From assembly GCF_003001815.1 (NCBI RefSeq), contig NZ_PVMZ01000013.1, positions 124,001-188,000 on the forward strand: 64,000 nucleotides of DNA, read 5' to 3'. Both the position numbers and the translations under genes were made by a program. This DNA comes from Actinoplanes italicus. Lineage in GTDB: Bacteria; Actinomycetota; Actinomycetes; Mycobacteriales; Micromonosporaceae. The notes beneath the pieces are model-generated. The model worked only from the letters and a program-made list of their open reading frames with translations. It ran no database searches and was not told where the DNA came from. Positions 39,632 to 48,453 of the stretch are shown in pieces; within the stretch, counting starts at the first letter, position 1; each line of letters starts with the position of its first letter.

Positions 39632-40559
39632 GCCCGGCGGCCTCGACCTCTTCGACCGGATGCTGCGACGGCAGACCCACTGGTTCCCCGGCTTCGGCGC
39701 GGGAGACCGGGTCCTGCTCACCGGCGACAGCCGACTCGAGGTGCACGTCAACACCTTCACCGGTTACGGCGGCCTGATCTGGTACGAGTCGCACGCAACC
39801 GCGGACAGCCCGCCGTGCTGGATCTCCGACGCCTCGGATCCACCGGACTTCGATCCGATGGTCATCGCGAACGATGCCCCCTCCACGTTCGACCCCCGCA
39901 GCCTGCTGCCGGTCACGGAGGTCCGCGCCGCGGTGGCCGAGTTCTGCCGCACCGGTGCCCGTCCCCGGTGCGTGGGCTGGGTTCCCGGGAACCTGGACGG
40001 CCGGCGCGACGACGAGGCGACCGACCGGTTCCACGGCGACACCAACGAGGCGTTGCGCCTGGCCATGGTGACCGACCCGGTCCGGCTGCGGGTCCTCGGA
40101 GCGTTGCGGGTCCTGCGGATGGTGCCGCTGCTCCCCACGTCCGACGGGTCCCCGGCCGCAGCCATCACCGGGATCTGCGAGGTACGCGGCGGCGGAGCGG
40201 ATCGGCCGCTCGACGGCCCGGTGCGTACGCTCCAGCGGCTCGACTGCACCGAGTACACCCTGATGGCAGCGGTGCAGGTGGCGTTGGACCTGGCCCGCGA
40301 GGACGATCCCGACGCCCTGTTTCGTTCGGTCGACTTCGGAACCTGTGCCTTCTGGTCGGTGGCGCACCAGGCCGTCCTGAAGTCCGGCCTCGAACCCGAG
40401 GAGCGCGCCTGGGACCTGGCTCGCGAGATGCGCGACGCGGAGGAGGCCGCGCGGCTGATGGAGCTGCGGGCGCTGCTGTCCGGTGCGGATCCGCGTAAGG
40501 TGTTCCGGCGGGTGCGGGTTCAGGCCGCCGCGCCGAACACGACGACGTTGTCCTCGTAG
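39621..40559 (+). CDS. Imm1-type immunity protein with C-terminal extension
   Basis: 312 residues. The first 140 follow Imm1, the immunity family of actinomycete polymorphic toxins: LEVHVNTFTGYGGLIWYES, then CWISDASDPPDFDP, LLPVTEVRAAVAEFCRTGA and CVGWVPGNLDG. Residues about 145-312 form a second, mostly helical part (EDDPDALFRSVDFGTCAFW, EERAWDLAREMRDAEEAAR) that is not part of Imm1 and that I cannot place. No toxin gene is adjacent, so this is an orphan immunity gene. Its 3' end overlaps the convergent sortase gene by 40 bases. Confidence 0.75.
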   Translation: MTPEPGGLDLFDRMLRRQTHWFPGFGAGDRVLLTGDSRLEVHVNTFTGYGGLIWYESHATADSPPCWISDASDPPDFDPMVIANDAPSTFDPRSLLPVTEVRAAVAEFCRTGARPRCVGWVPGNLDGRRDDEATDRFHGDTNEALRLAMVTDPVRLRVLGALRVLRMVPLLPTSDGSPAAAITGICEVRGGGADRPLDGPVRTLQRLDCTEYTLMAAVQVALDLAREDDPDALFRSVDFGTCAFWSVAHQAVLKSGLEPEERAWDLAREMRDAEEAARLMELRALLSGADPRKVFRRVRVQAAAPNTTTLSS

Positions 40560-41839
40560 TGGCCGGTGCGACGGTCGAAGTCTCCGCCGCACGTGATGAG
40601 CCGTAGTCCGGCGTGGTCGATCGGGCCGTACACCTTCTCGGTCGGGAAGCGGTCCTTCGGGTAGCGGCCCACCTCGGTGACGGCGAAGACCGCTGCCGTG
40701 CCGTCGCGGCGGGACACCCGTACCTCGTCGCCGGGGCGCAGTGCGGACAGCCGGGCGAACGTCCCGGCGGTGCCCTTGAAATCGACATGACCGGCCAGGA
40801 TCGCCGGACCCAGCGACCCGGGCGTCGGTGCCCCGGTGAACCAGCCGACGGTTCTGGCGTCGTCCGGTACCTCCATGGCGCCGCCCGGACGGAGGCCGAG
40901 GCCGGTCAACGGCACGTCGATGTTCAAGGCGGAGATCGTCAACCGCGTCGGCGGCGAGGCGGGCAGGAGGCCACCACGGGTGAGCGCCGGGGTGGCCGGA
41001 GGAGCCGCCGGGGCTCCGGCGCTCGCAGGGGCCGGGGGAGAGGGCGGCTCCGCGGCCGGGCGAAGGGCGACGGCGACCGCGACAAGACAGGCGACCGGGA
41101 CGCCCACCAGCGCGAGCGCACCGAACGTCGGCCACGGCGAGACCGAGGCCAGGCTGCTGCCGTCACCGGTCGCCACCCCGCCGACCGGCACCGAACCGGC
41201 CGCCGCGCCCGCGATCATGCCGCAGGTCGCCGGATGGGTCGCCTCCTGCGGGATGCCGCTCAACCCCGCCGACTTCGCGAGCGTCGACTCACCGAGTGTG
41301 CCCAGGTCGTACTTCCCGTTGCCGTTCGCGTCGACACCGTGCTGGACGACGTGCAGGTCCTTCAGGTGTTCGACGGTTCCGGGCGGCAGGTCGGCGGCCG
41401 CGATCGTACGGTCGAAGCGAACCGTCCCCGACGCGTCGGCCACCGGCATCCGGTCCATCGCGAGCCCGCTCGCCCGCGAGACGTCGCCCCAGGTGGTCAG
41501 CGCCACGAAGATCGCCCCGTACGAGGGCAGCCCCTCCTCGGTGCTGATCCAGCCGTCGGCGTCCCGGTCGGCCGACGGCGGCGGGCAGTGGAAGTTCATC
41601 CCGTCCACCGACCCGTGCAGGTGCTGAACGTGCACCACGCCCGGGACGAGCCCGGAGGCGGTGACCCGGATCCGCAGGTCACCGCCGGGCAGAGCGGTCA
41701 GCACCGCGGTCCCGGACGCTCCCGAGGAGTTGAGTTCGAGCAGCCGCACGTGGACGCTCTCGTCGGCGTACGCGGGCGACGGCGCGACCGCCAGCGCCAT
41801 TGCGGCCACGGCCAGTACCCAGCGCATTCTCATGGTCAT
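40520..41839 (-). CDS. CHRD-like domain fused to a class F sortase
   Basis: The ATG at 41839 overlaps the kinase stop (ATGA) and gives 439 residues. A signal peptide covers 1 to about 26. Residues 27-190 resemble extracellular CHRD domains (GGDLRIRVTASGLVPGVVHV, HLHGSVDG), including conserved histidines and a DVNGNGKYD-like calcium loop (DANGNGKYD). A membrane span near residues 225-245 is followed by an Ala/Pro linker, then a sortase domain with catalytic His in LAGHVDFKG, Cys in LRLITCGGDFD and the Arg in RRTGHYEDNVVVF. Class F sortases in actinomycetes have no known LPxTG partner. The fusion and its coupling to a kinase are unusual. Confidence 0.85.
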   Translation of the reverse strand: MTMRMRWVLAVAAMALAVAPSPAYADESVHVRLLELNSSGASGTAVLTALPGGDLRIRVTASGLVPGVVHVQHLHGSVDGMNFHCPPPSADRDADGWISTEEGLPSYGAIFVALTTWGDVSRASGLAMDRMPVADASGTVRFDRTIAAADLPPGTVEHLKDLHVVQHGVDANGNGKYDLGTLGESTLAKSAGLSGIPQEATHPATCGMIAGAAAGSVPVGGVATGDGSSLASVSPWPTFGALALVGVPVACLVAVAVALRPAAEPPSPPAPASAGAPAAPPATPALTRGGLLPASPPTRLTISALNIDVPLTGLGLRPGGAMEVPDDARTVGWFTGAPTPGSLGPAILAGHVDFKGTAGTFARLSALRPGDEVRVSRRDGTAAVFAVTEVGRYPKDRFPTEKVYGPIDHAGLRLITCGGDFDRRTGHYEDNVVVFGAAA

Positions 41840-43224
41840 CTCCGGGATCCGAACAGTTCGACGAGTTGTCTCTGAAGGCCGGTGCTCGCGGCCCAGCCGG
41901 TGTCGGCGACCGTCCACCGCAGCAGGTAGGACCGCTTGTCGTCGACCGCGACCAGCACCCGGCGCTCGTGGCGCACCGAGTCCGATCCGGGTCGCCACGT
42001 GTACTCCCAGTCGGCGCCGCCACGGTCGAGCAGCAGCAGGCCCATGCTGATCCGCTGGTAACCGGGCAGGTCGCCGCGTGACAGCGAGGCCCTCTCCCTG
42101 CCCTGCCAGTAGTCGAGCGGCCGGGCGGTGACGATCGGCGCCACGTTGCCGCTGATCGACCGCCGCCAGCCGGAGGGCAGGGCCAGCGCGAACCCGGTCG
42201 CGTCCCGGAACCACACCCAGCCGTCCGGCAGACCGGCCGGCACGTCGTCGGTGGCGGCCGTGACCGGCTCCGACACGGCCCCGAGCCCGCAGGCGTCCAC
42301 GGAGAAGGACATCAGCGCCGCGGGCGGCCGGCTCGACGGCTGCACCAGTACGGCCGGACGCGACGACGCGTTCACCGCGGCCAGCGCCGCGCCGGAGGTG
42401 ACCGCCAGCAGGACCGCGCCACCGGCCAGGGCCAGCCGCGCCCGGAGAGGAGACCGGGACGGCGGCTTGAGGATCTCCCGCAGGCGGGCCTCGGTATCGT
42501 CGAGGGCCGGCCGCCGCGCCGGATCCTTGCCGAGCAGCCCGAGCAGCAACGATGACAGCGGCCCGGCCAGCACCAGCGGGTCCGGCGGCTCACTGATCAG
42601 CGCCCGCAGCGCGGCCCCGCCGTCGCCGCGCGTGTACGGCGGCCGCCCCTCCACCGCGAAGTACAGCGTCGCGCCGAGCGACCACAGATCCCCGGGCACC
42701 CCGGCCTCGCGCGCGAGCAGCCGCTCCGGGGCGATGTAGCTGGGCGATCCGAGCCGCGGATCGGGGCCGTCCGTACCCCGGATGGTGGCCAGTCCGAAAT
42801 CGGTCAGCACCGCCCGTCCGTCCGTGGTGAGCAGCACGTTGTCCGGTTTGACGTCGCGGTGCAGGACCCCGGCCCCGTGTGCCGACCGCAGCGCCGCCAG
42901 CATCCGCAGCCCGAGCCGGGCCACGTCGGCCGGTGCCAGCGGGCCGTCCTCGGTCACGACCCGGTGCAGGGACCGGGACGGCACGTACTCCATCACGATC
43001 CACGCGCGCTCCTCGGTGGTGAGAACGTCGTAGACCTTCACCACACCCGGATGGTCGAGGCGGGCGGCGGCACGCGCCTCGCGTACCGGGCTGGTCGGTG
43101 TGATGAGTTCCTTGATCGCGACTGTGCGTTGCAGCAGCGTGTCGTCGGCCCGCCAGACCCGGCCCATGCCGCCGGCCCCGATCACCTCGAGCAACCGATA
43201 GCGGCCACCCAGCTCCCCGGCCAT
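41836..43224 (-). CDS. Membrane-anchored serine/threonine protein kinase
   Basis: 462 residues. The kinase domain (1-260) is complete: GAGGMGRVW glycine loop, Lys38 in TVAIKEL, HRDVKPDN with Asp124, DFG at 142-144 and APE at 165-167. A span near residues 263-285 (LALAGGAVLLAVTSGAAL) leads to an external domain of about 165 residues (GWVWFRDATGFALALPSGW), a fold seen in other actinomycete Pkn receptors. The external domain may sense a ligand. The overlap with the sortase gene suggests a shared envelope function. Confidence 0.95.
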   Translation of the reverse strand: MAGELGGRYRLLEVIGAGGMGRVWRADDTLLQRTVAIKELITPTSPVREARAAARLDHPGVVKVYDVLTTEERAWIVMEYVPSRSLHRVVTEDGPLAPADVARLGLRMLAALRSAHGAGVLHRDVKPDNVLLTTDGRAVLTDFGLATIRGTDGPDPRLGSPSYIAPERLLAREAGVPGDLWSLGATLYFAVEGRPPYTRGDGGAALRALISEPPDPLVLAGPLSSLLLGLLGKDPARRPALDDTEARLREILKPPSRSPLRARLALAGGAVLLAVTSGAALAAVNASSRPAVLVQPSSRPPAALMSFSVDACGLGAVSEPVTAATDDVPAGLPDGWVWFRDATGFALALPSGWRRSISGNVAPIVTARPLDYWQGRERASLSRGDLPGYQRISMGLLLLDRGGADWEYTWRPGSDSVRHERRVLVAVDDKRSYLLRWTVADTGWAASTGLQRQLVELFGSRR

Positions 43225-43286
43225 CCCCGGACCCCCTTCACGTCACAGGGGGTTCGGAGCGGCCGGGCCCGCGGATGGGTGGAGGA

Positions 43287-44021
43287 TCAGGCGAGATTCA
43301 CGAGCGCGTCCAGCGGTGCGGTCGGTGTGGCGGAACTGGGCGCGTTCTCGATGGTGACGCCCACGTTCGACATGCCCGGTAGACCCTCGACGACCTGCAC
43401 GGCCGCGGCCTGGCCCACGCCGAGCGCGCCCGCCGAGGCCGGTGCGCCGGCCTGGATGGTCCACATCTGGTAGACCCGTCCGGGGCCGGGTGCGCTGTCG
43501 GCCGCCAGCAGGATCACACCGGCGTTCTGCAGGCGGGAACTGGCGACCGTGACCTGACCGCCGCTCTTGAGCTGCTCCGAGCGCGTCTGCACGTCCGGTG
43601 CGCCGAGGATCGACCGCACGCGGGCCTCGCTCGCTCGCGCGGCCTCGAGGCGGGACTGCGTCTCGCGTACCCGCTGATCCTGAATCTGATAGACCACCCC
43701 GGCCGCTCCGGCCGCGGTGACCACCGCGGCGGCCGCGGCGACCAGGCGCAGACCGCGCCGGCTCCTCTGCTGCGGGCGTGGCGGGATCGCCGGCGGAAGC
43801 TGGCGGGTGTTGGTGATCTCGGCCATCACGTTGTCGCGAAGTCTCGGCGGCGGCACGGACCAGGCGCCGTCGGCGAGCCGGGCGGTCACCTCGAACAGTT
43901 CGTCGGCCTCCAGCCGGCAGACGTCGCAGTCACGCAGATGCCTGTCGAACGCGGCCCGGTCGATGTCGTCGAGCGCGTCGAGCACATAGGCGCCGATCAG
44001 GGAGTGCACGTCATCGGTCAT
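43287..44021 (-). CDS. Anti-sigma factor, RskA/ZAS type
   Basis: 244 residues from the ATG at 44021 (TGATG overlap with the sigma gene). The N-terminal zinc-associated anti-sigma domain has LIGAYVLDALDD and FDRHLRDCDVCRLE (the HxxxCxxC zinc ligands). A span at about residues 90-110 (LVAAAAAVVTAAGAAGVVY) separates it from an external RskA domain (GRVYQMWTIQAGAP, ASAGALGVGQAAAVQ). It would hold the cognate sigma at the membrane until regulated proteolysis releases it. The sequence agrees with SigK/RskA pairs. Confidence 0.93.
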   Translation of the reverse strand: MTDDVHSLIGAYVLDALDDIDRAAFDRHLRDCDVCRLEADELFEVTARLADGAWSVPPPRLRDNVMAEITNTRQLPPAIPPRPQQRSRRGLRLVAAAAAVVTAAGAAGVVYQIQDQRVRETQSRLEAARASEARVRSILGAPDVQTRSEQLKSGGQVTVASSRLQNAGVILLAADSAPGPGRVYQMWTIQAGAPASAGALGVGQAAAVQVVEGLPGMSNVGVTIENAPSSATPTAPLDALVNLA

Positions 44022-44635
44022 CAGGCCGCCACCTCCGGCGTGAGGCAGTCGCGCAGGCGGATCAAGCCGTCCCTCATCCGGCTCTTGATCGTGGGTAACG
44101 GAACTCTGAGCAGCTCGGACACCTGTGGATAGGAGTGGCCCTGATAGAAGGCGAGTGTCACGGCCTGGCGCTGCACCTCGGTCAGCACGTCGAGGCAGTG
44201 CCGCACCTGCTGGCGTTCCAGGCGCACCGCCACCTCGTCGGCGACCTCGTCGTAGGGCGTGTCCACCGAGGCGACCCCGGCCCGGACCGTGCGGTCGCCG
44301 GCGGCCTGCTCGGCGCGCACCCGGTCGACGGCCCGGCGGTGCGCGATCATGAAGATCCAGGCGGTCGCCGAGCCGCGCTGCGGATCCCACCGGGTCGCCG
44401 TGCGCCACACCTCGACGAGGACCTCCTGCGCGACCTCCTCGGCCTGCGCGGGATTCCTCAGCACGCGGCGGACCAGGCCGTACACGCGTGGGGCGACCAG
44501 GTCGTACAGCCGGCCGAACGCCTTCTCCTCGCCGCGGGCCACCGCGGCCAGCAGCAAACCGGCATCCGGCACCGTCTCCTGGGCCGGCACCGGAGTCAGG
44601 TACTCCGGCCGGTCACCGATGCCATGCTCCGCCAT
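44021..44635 (-). CDS. ECF RNA polymerase sigma factor, SigK-like
   Basis: I take ATG 44635 after GGAGAGCG (204 residues), 28 codons inside the longest frame. Region 2 spans FGRLYDLVAPRVYGLVRRVL to EVLVEVWRTATRWDPQRGSATAWIFMIAHRRAVD. Region 4 runs VQRQAVTLAFYQGHSYPQVSELL to TIKSRMRDGLIRLRDC. The DPQRGSATAWIF phrase is characteristic of the SigK/ECF19-type subgroup, whose partner is the RskA-like anti-sigma encoded immediately downstream with an overlapping stop/start. Redox or envelope stress is the usual trigger. Confidence 0.95.
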   Translation of the reverse strand: MAEHGIGDRPEYLTPVPAQETVPDAGLLLAAVARGEEKAFGRLYDLVAPRVYGLVRRVLRNPAQAEEVAQEVLVEVWRTATRWDPQRGSATAWIFMIAHRRAVDRVRAEQAAGDRTVRAGVASVDTPYDEVADEVAVRLERQQVRHCLDVLTEVQRQAVTLAFYQGHSYPQVSELLRVPLPTIKSRMRDGLIRLRDCLTPEVAA

Positions 44636-44776
44636 CGCTCTCCATCCACTGCGCGTCGAGAAAGTCCGGCTGGGTTTCGGAGCCGTGCCGGTCGCGGATG
44701 GGTGATTCCCACGGCTCATTTTTCACCCGTCCGGCCGCTCGTGGCCAGCACCGGCGATCGTGCAAGATCCGCTCTC

Positions 44777-45370
44777 GTGGACGACTACGGATGGTTCGAG
44801 GATCACGGTGCGGCGCTGGACTCCTGCCTGACGTTCGTCAGGGGCCGCGACGTCGATGCGGTGATGCGGATTCTCGGCGGCGAAACCATCGGGAGAATCA
44901 AGGGCATCTCGGATATGTACGAACACGCGATGTTCGACATCACGGCGGTGACCGAGCTCGACGGCGGTGTTCTGATCGCCGAGGCGTACAGCACGCTCGG
45001 CCTGAAGAAGAAGACCGGCGGGGCGCTGTCCGCGGGCGGCGCCGCCGTCGCGACCGTGTACCACTCGCAGGCCAACGACGCGCGCTTCATCTGGGCGGTC
45101 GACGGTGAGATCAGGTCGGACTTCGACTACGGCAACGCGTGGTACCGGGAGGGCAGCGACCCCGACGCTCTGATTGACGTGTTGACGACACTCGGGTTCA
45201 ACCTCACCGAGGACGATCCGGACGGTTTGGACTTCTCTTACGACGAGGACGCGTCCGCTCGGGCGTTCACGCTGGTGGAGCACCTGACGGGAATGCGGCT
45301 GACCGAAAGCGTCATGACCGGAAATGAATTCGCGTTGGTGCGCATGCCCGCTAACCTCATGGGCTGTTGA
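44777..45370 (+). CDS. DUF6461 family protein
   Basis: 197 residues from GTG 44777. DDYGWFEDHGAALDSCLTFV, GRDVDAVMRILGGE and NEFALVRMP are features of a widespread actinomycete family annotated DUF6461. It is soluble, acidic and has no membrane or signal segment. Members are often found near polymorphic toxin or immunity genes; here the Imm1 gene is 4 kb away, so no link is claimed. A CAAGAT box about 8 bases before the start may indicate leaderless transcription. Confidence 0.8.
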   Translation: MDDYGWFEDHGAALDSCLTFVRGRDVDAVMRILGGETIGRIKGISDMYEHAMFDITAVTELDGGVLIAEAYSTLGLKKKTGGALSAGGAAVATVYHSQANDARFIWAVDGEIRSDFDYGNAWYREGSDPDALIDVLTTLGFNLTEDDPDGLDFSYDEDASARAFTLVEHLTGMRLTESVMTGNEFALVRMPANLMGC

Positions 45371-45389
45371 CCAGCTGAAAGGCGTATAG

Positions 45390-45839
45390 ATGTCGAAGAA
45401 GTGGCCGGTTGTGGCCCTCGTGGCCGTTGTGTGCGGATTGGCCGGCTGCACGTCGTCCGGATCGTCCGCGTCGTCCTCCACATCCGGCAAGACGACCACG
45501 ACGAGGAAGGCGACACCCGCCAAGACCACGAAGGTGACCGTCAAGCCCACGGCGACCGCGACGGCGACCTCGACGCGGATGAGCGAGTTCCCCCGCATCG
45601 TCCGCGACAAGCTGCCGGAGATCGCCGAGGGCCGCACCGACACCGACCTGCAGGCGATCGCCGACACCGCCTGCGACGGCCTGGCCTCGAAGAAGAGCGC
45701 GGACGCCATCGTCGACGTGACCCGCACCCTGGGCACGCTCGACGCCGAGGCGACCGATCACGTCACCGCGCGTGAGCTGGTCAAGCTGGCGATCGACACC
45801 ACCTGCTTCGAGCAGCGTGGCCGTGTCGACGAGTTCTGA
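45390..45839 (+). CDS. Lipoprotein with DUF732-like domain
   Basis: 149 residues. The signal MSKKWPVVALVAVVCGLAGC ends in a lipobox (LAGC, lipidated Cys at residue 20). A Ser/Thr/Lys-rich linker of about 40 residues follows, then a compact helical domain (EFPRIVRDKLPEI, DLQAIADTACDGL, ELVKLAIDTTCFEQ) with two cysteines. The pattern is like DUF732 cell-surface proteins. It starts 19 bases after the DUF6461 gene and is probably in the same transcript. Confidence 0.75.
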   Translation: MSKKWPVVALVAVVCGLAGCTSSGSSASSSTSGKTTTTRKATPAKTTKVTVKPTATATATSTRMSEFPRIVRDKLPEIAEGRTDTDLQAIADTACDGLASKKSADAIVDVTRTLGTLDAEATDHVTARELVKLAIDTTCFEQRGRVDEF

Positions 45840-45867
45840 GCCGTCCGGCTCAGAACCACCCGGCCGG

Positions 45868-48276
45868 TCAGGACAGCAGCTCGACGTGACCGTCGGTGGC
45901 GTTCACCCGGATCCGCTGCCCGTCAGCGATCGTCCGGGTGGCGCCGACCACCCCGACCACGGCCGGCAGACCGTACTCGCGGGCGATCACGGCGCCGTGC
46001 GTCATCAGGCCACCCACCTCGGTGACCAGGCCCGCGATCGCCACGAACAGCGGTGACCAGCTCGGATCGGTGAAGGCGGTGACCAGGATGTCGCCGGGTT
46101 CGAGGTCGGCGTCGGCCATGTCGAGGATGACGCGGGCACGGCCCTCGACCGTTCCGGCGGAGACCGGCAATCCGACCAGCGCCCCGGCCGGTGCGTCGTC
46201 ACGCCGGTAGGCCCCGTCGAGCGCCTCGCCGTCGGAGGTGAGCACCCGCGGCGGCGTGAGGGCCTGGTATGTCCGGAACTGTTCACGGCGCTGCCGGATC
46301 AGGCCGCTGTCGAGCCGCTCCGTGCGTACGACATCGTGAAGCTCTTGAAAGGTCAGGTAGTAGGCGTCCTCCGCCGTCTCGAGCACTCCGGCCCGGACGA
46401 GTCGCCCGGCCTCGCCCGTCAGCGCCTGCTTGTAGAGGAAGTAGCGGCAGATGATCGCGTACTTCGGGTACTCCCGGTAACCGATGAACGTCCGGACCCG
46501 GTCGATCATCCGCTCGGTCTCGGCGGCGCGCTCCTCGCCGTCCGGCTGCTCCCGCAGTCGTTGCAGCAGCTCGTCCCGTTTGGCGAGGGCGGTCTGCCGG
46601 CCCTGTTCGAAGCGCCGGACGCCCGCGCCCGGCTCGAACATCCGGACGTTGTCGAGGATCAGCGGTACGAGCGTGGCGGGCTGCTCGCTCCACCGCGGCC
46701 GGGTGATGTCGATCTCCCCGACGCAGCGCATGCCGTACCTGTCGAGGTATCCGGTGATCGCCTCGCGCGCCTCGGCTCCGCCCGGCAGTTTCCCGAGCTC
46801 GTCCAGGAAGTCACCGTCCACGCCCCGCAGGAACGCGACGACCTCCGGGTGGGGCCGGATCACGTCGGCGACATCGAGCAGCGCGAGCCCCATCTCCGAG
46901 GTGATGTTGCCGGGTGCGGAGAGGGTGAGCGTGTCGGCCGCGTTCTTCTCGCCCAGCCAGTCGAGCAGCTTCTCGTTGAGCCACCAGGTGGCGTCCATCC
47001 CCGCCATGATCGCCTGAATGCTGACCGGGTCCCGCAGCATGCGCTTGTGTTCCTCGAACGCTTCGAGGAGGAAGCCGAACAGATCGGTCCCGGTCTTCCC
47101 GCTGATGTCCTGCCGCAGTTGTTCGATCGACGCCTGACTGCTTTCGATCAGACCGGTGACGATGGCCGGGTCCGTCTCGAGCGGGACGGGCGGCTGCCAC
47201 CCGGGCGGTGGTTTGCCGGGACCGACCGCCGGGCCGGCGGGCAGATACCCGTCCCGGTCCAGCAGGGTCTCCAGCGCGTCCCGGACCAGCGGTTCGGCCT
47301 TGCCGAGCATCTCCAGGAACCCGTCCCTGATCGCCGGGTTCGTCAGATTCCGGGTGGCGTCGACCCACAGCCGCCCACCGGCCTCGATCATCGGAGCCAT
47401 GGCGGTGAGCTGCCACATCGACCAGCCGAGCGGCCTCATGGCGTCGGTCATCATCTGCTGATGGCCGACCGAGACGTAGACGTGGTTCCCGCCGTCGCCC
47501 GCCGCCGCCGGGACCGGGTACAGCGTGGTGATCGGCCGGCTCTGCACGATCTGGAAATCGTCGCCGGTCAGGCACCACTCGATGTCCTGCGGGCGGCCGA
47601 AGTGCTCCTCGATGCGCCGGCCGAGCGCGACGAGGCGTACCACCTGCTCGTCGGTGAGGGCGGGTCGTTCCGCGGCGATCGCCCGCCCGACGACCACGCC
47701 GTCGCGGACCTTGAAGCCGTCCGGGTTCACCAGGCCGGACACCAGCGCCTCGCCGAGACCGAAGACCGCGTCGACGGCGGACACGCGACGGTCGCCGGTG
47801 ATCGGGTCGGCGGTGAACAGGACACCGGACGCCTCCGCGGGGACCATCTCCTGCACGACGACGGCCATGTGGACCCGGCTGTCGTCGAAGCCGTTGCGCC
47901 GCCGGTAGGCGACCGCCCGTTCGGTGAACAGCGACTCCCAGCAGCGGCGAACCCCCTCCAGGACCGCTTCGGCGCCCACCACGCCGAGGTAGGTGTCGTG
48001 CTGCCCGGCGAAGGACGCGGTCGGCGTGTCCTCGGCCGTCGCGCTGGAGCGGACGGCATACGACGTGTCCGCCCGGATCCGCCCGGCGATCGCCGCCTCG
48101 ATCTCCCGCCGGTGGTCCTCGGCCCGCCGGAACGCCTCGGTGGTCACACAGAACCCGGCCGGCACCGTCACACCGTCGATCCTCGACAGCTCCCCCAGGT
48201 TGGCGCCCTTGCCGCCGACTAGTGTGATATTGGTCCCGCTGACCTCGCGGAGATCCAGAACGTACTGATCAGTCAT
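45868..48276 (-). CDS. rph: Rifamycin-inactivating phosphotransferase (Rph)
   Basis: 802 residues from ATG 48276, behind GAAGGA. An N-terminal ATP-grasp domain of the PEP-synthase type opens the protein (VGGKGANLGELSRI, YAVRSSATAEDTPTASFAGQ, EASGVLFTADPITGD, FGLGEALVSGLVNPD, IEWCLTGDDFQIVQSRPIT). The middle part (about residues 320-700) corresponds to the rifampin-binding region. The C-terminal swivelling phosphohistidine domain contains TEVGGLMTHGAVIAREYGLP, with the phosphoryl-transferring His near residue 760. The enzyme uses ATP to phosphorylate the ansa chain of rifamycins. The RAE element upstream supports this identification over a plain PEP synthase. Confidence 0.92.
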   Translation of the reverse strand: MTDQYVLDLREVSGTNITLVGGKGANLGELSRIDGVTVPAGFCVTTEAFRRAEDHRREIEAAIAGRIRADTSYAVRSSATAEDTPTASFAGQHDTYLGVVGAEAVLEGVRRCWESLFTERAVAYRRRNGFDDSRVHMAVVVQEMVPAEASGVLFTADPITGDRRVSAVDAVFGLGEALVSGLVNPDGFKVRDGVVVGRAIAAERPALTDEQVVRLVALGRRIEEHFGRPQDIEWCLTGDDFQIVQSRPITTLYPVPAAAGDGGNHVYVSVGHQQMMTDAMRPLGWSMWQLTAMAPMIEAGGRLWVDATRNLTNPAIRDGFLEMLGKAEPLVRDALETLLDRDGYLPAGPAVGPGKPPPGWQPPVPLETDPAIVTGLIESSQASIEQLRQDISGKTGTDLFGFLLEAFEEHKRMLRDPVSIQAIMAGMDATWWLNEKLLDWLGEKNAADTLTLSAPGNITSEMGLALLDVADVIRPHPEVVAFLRGVDGDFLDELGKLPGGAEAREAITGYLDRYGMRCVGEIDITRPRWSEQPATLVPLILDNVRMFEPGAGVRRFEQGRQTALAKRDELLQRLREQPDGEERAAETERMIDRVRTFIGYREYPKYAIICRYFLYKQALTGEAGRLVRAGVLETAEDAYYLTFQELHDVVRTERLDSGLIRQRREQFRTYQALTPPRVLTSDGEALDGAYRRDDAPAGALVGLPVSAGTVEGRARVILDMADADLEPGDILVTAFTDPSWSPLFVAIAGLVTEVGGLMTHGAVIAREYGLPAVVGVVGATRTIADGQRIRVNATDGHVELLS

Positions 48277-48369
48277 TCGCCAATTCCTTCGCGACGGCTG
48301 TTCTTGAGCGCATTTCCTGCATTGTCGTGGCTGCTCCCGGCCTCGGACGACGATTCTGCGCCCCGTACC

Positions 48370-48388
48370 GGGCCTTGCGGCAAGCCCC
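48370..48388 (-). promoter_or_regulatory. Rifamycin-associated element (RAE)
   Basis: Read on the minus strand, GGGGCTTGCCGCAAGGCCC is a 19-bp inverted repeat with TTGC/GCAA arms. It agrees with the RAE described upstream of rifamycin-inactivating genes in actinomycetes, which mediates induction by rifampin. It lies 94 bases before the rph start, and also 53 bases before the -10 box of the divergent ankyrin gene. Confidence 0.88.
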
Positions 48389-48453
48389 CCGGTCCGCGAT
48401 AGGTTTGAGTTGGCAGGAAACCCGCGCGTGAAATCGAAGGTTAGGCTTCGGGC

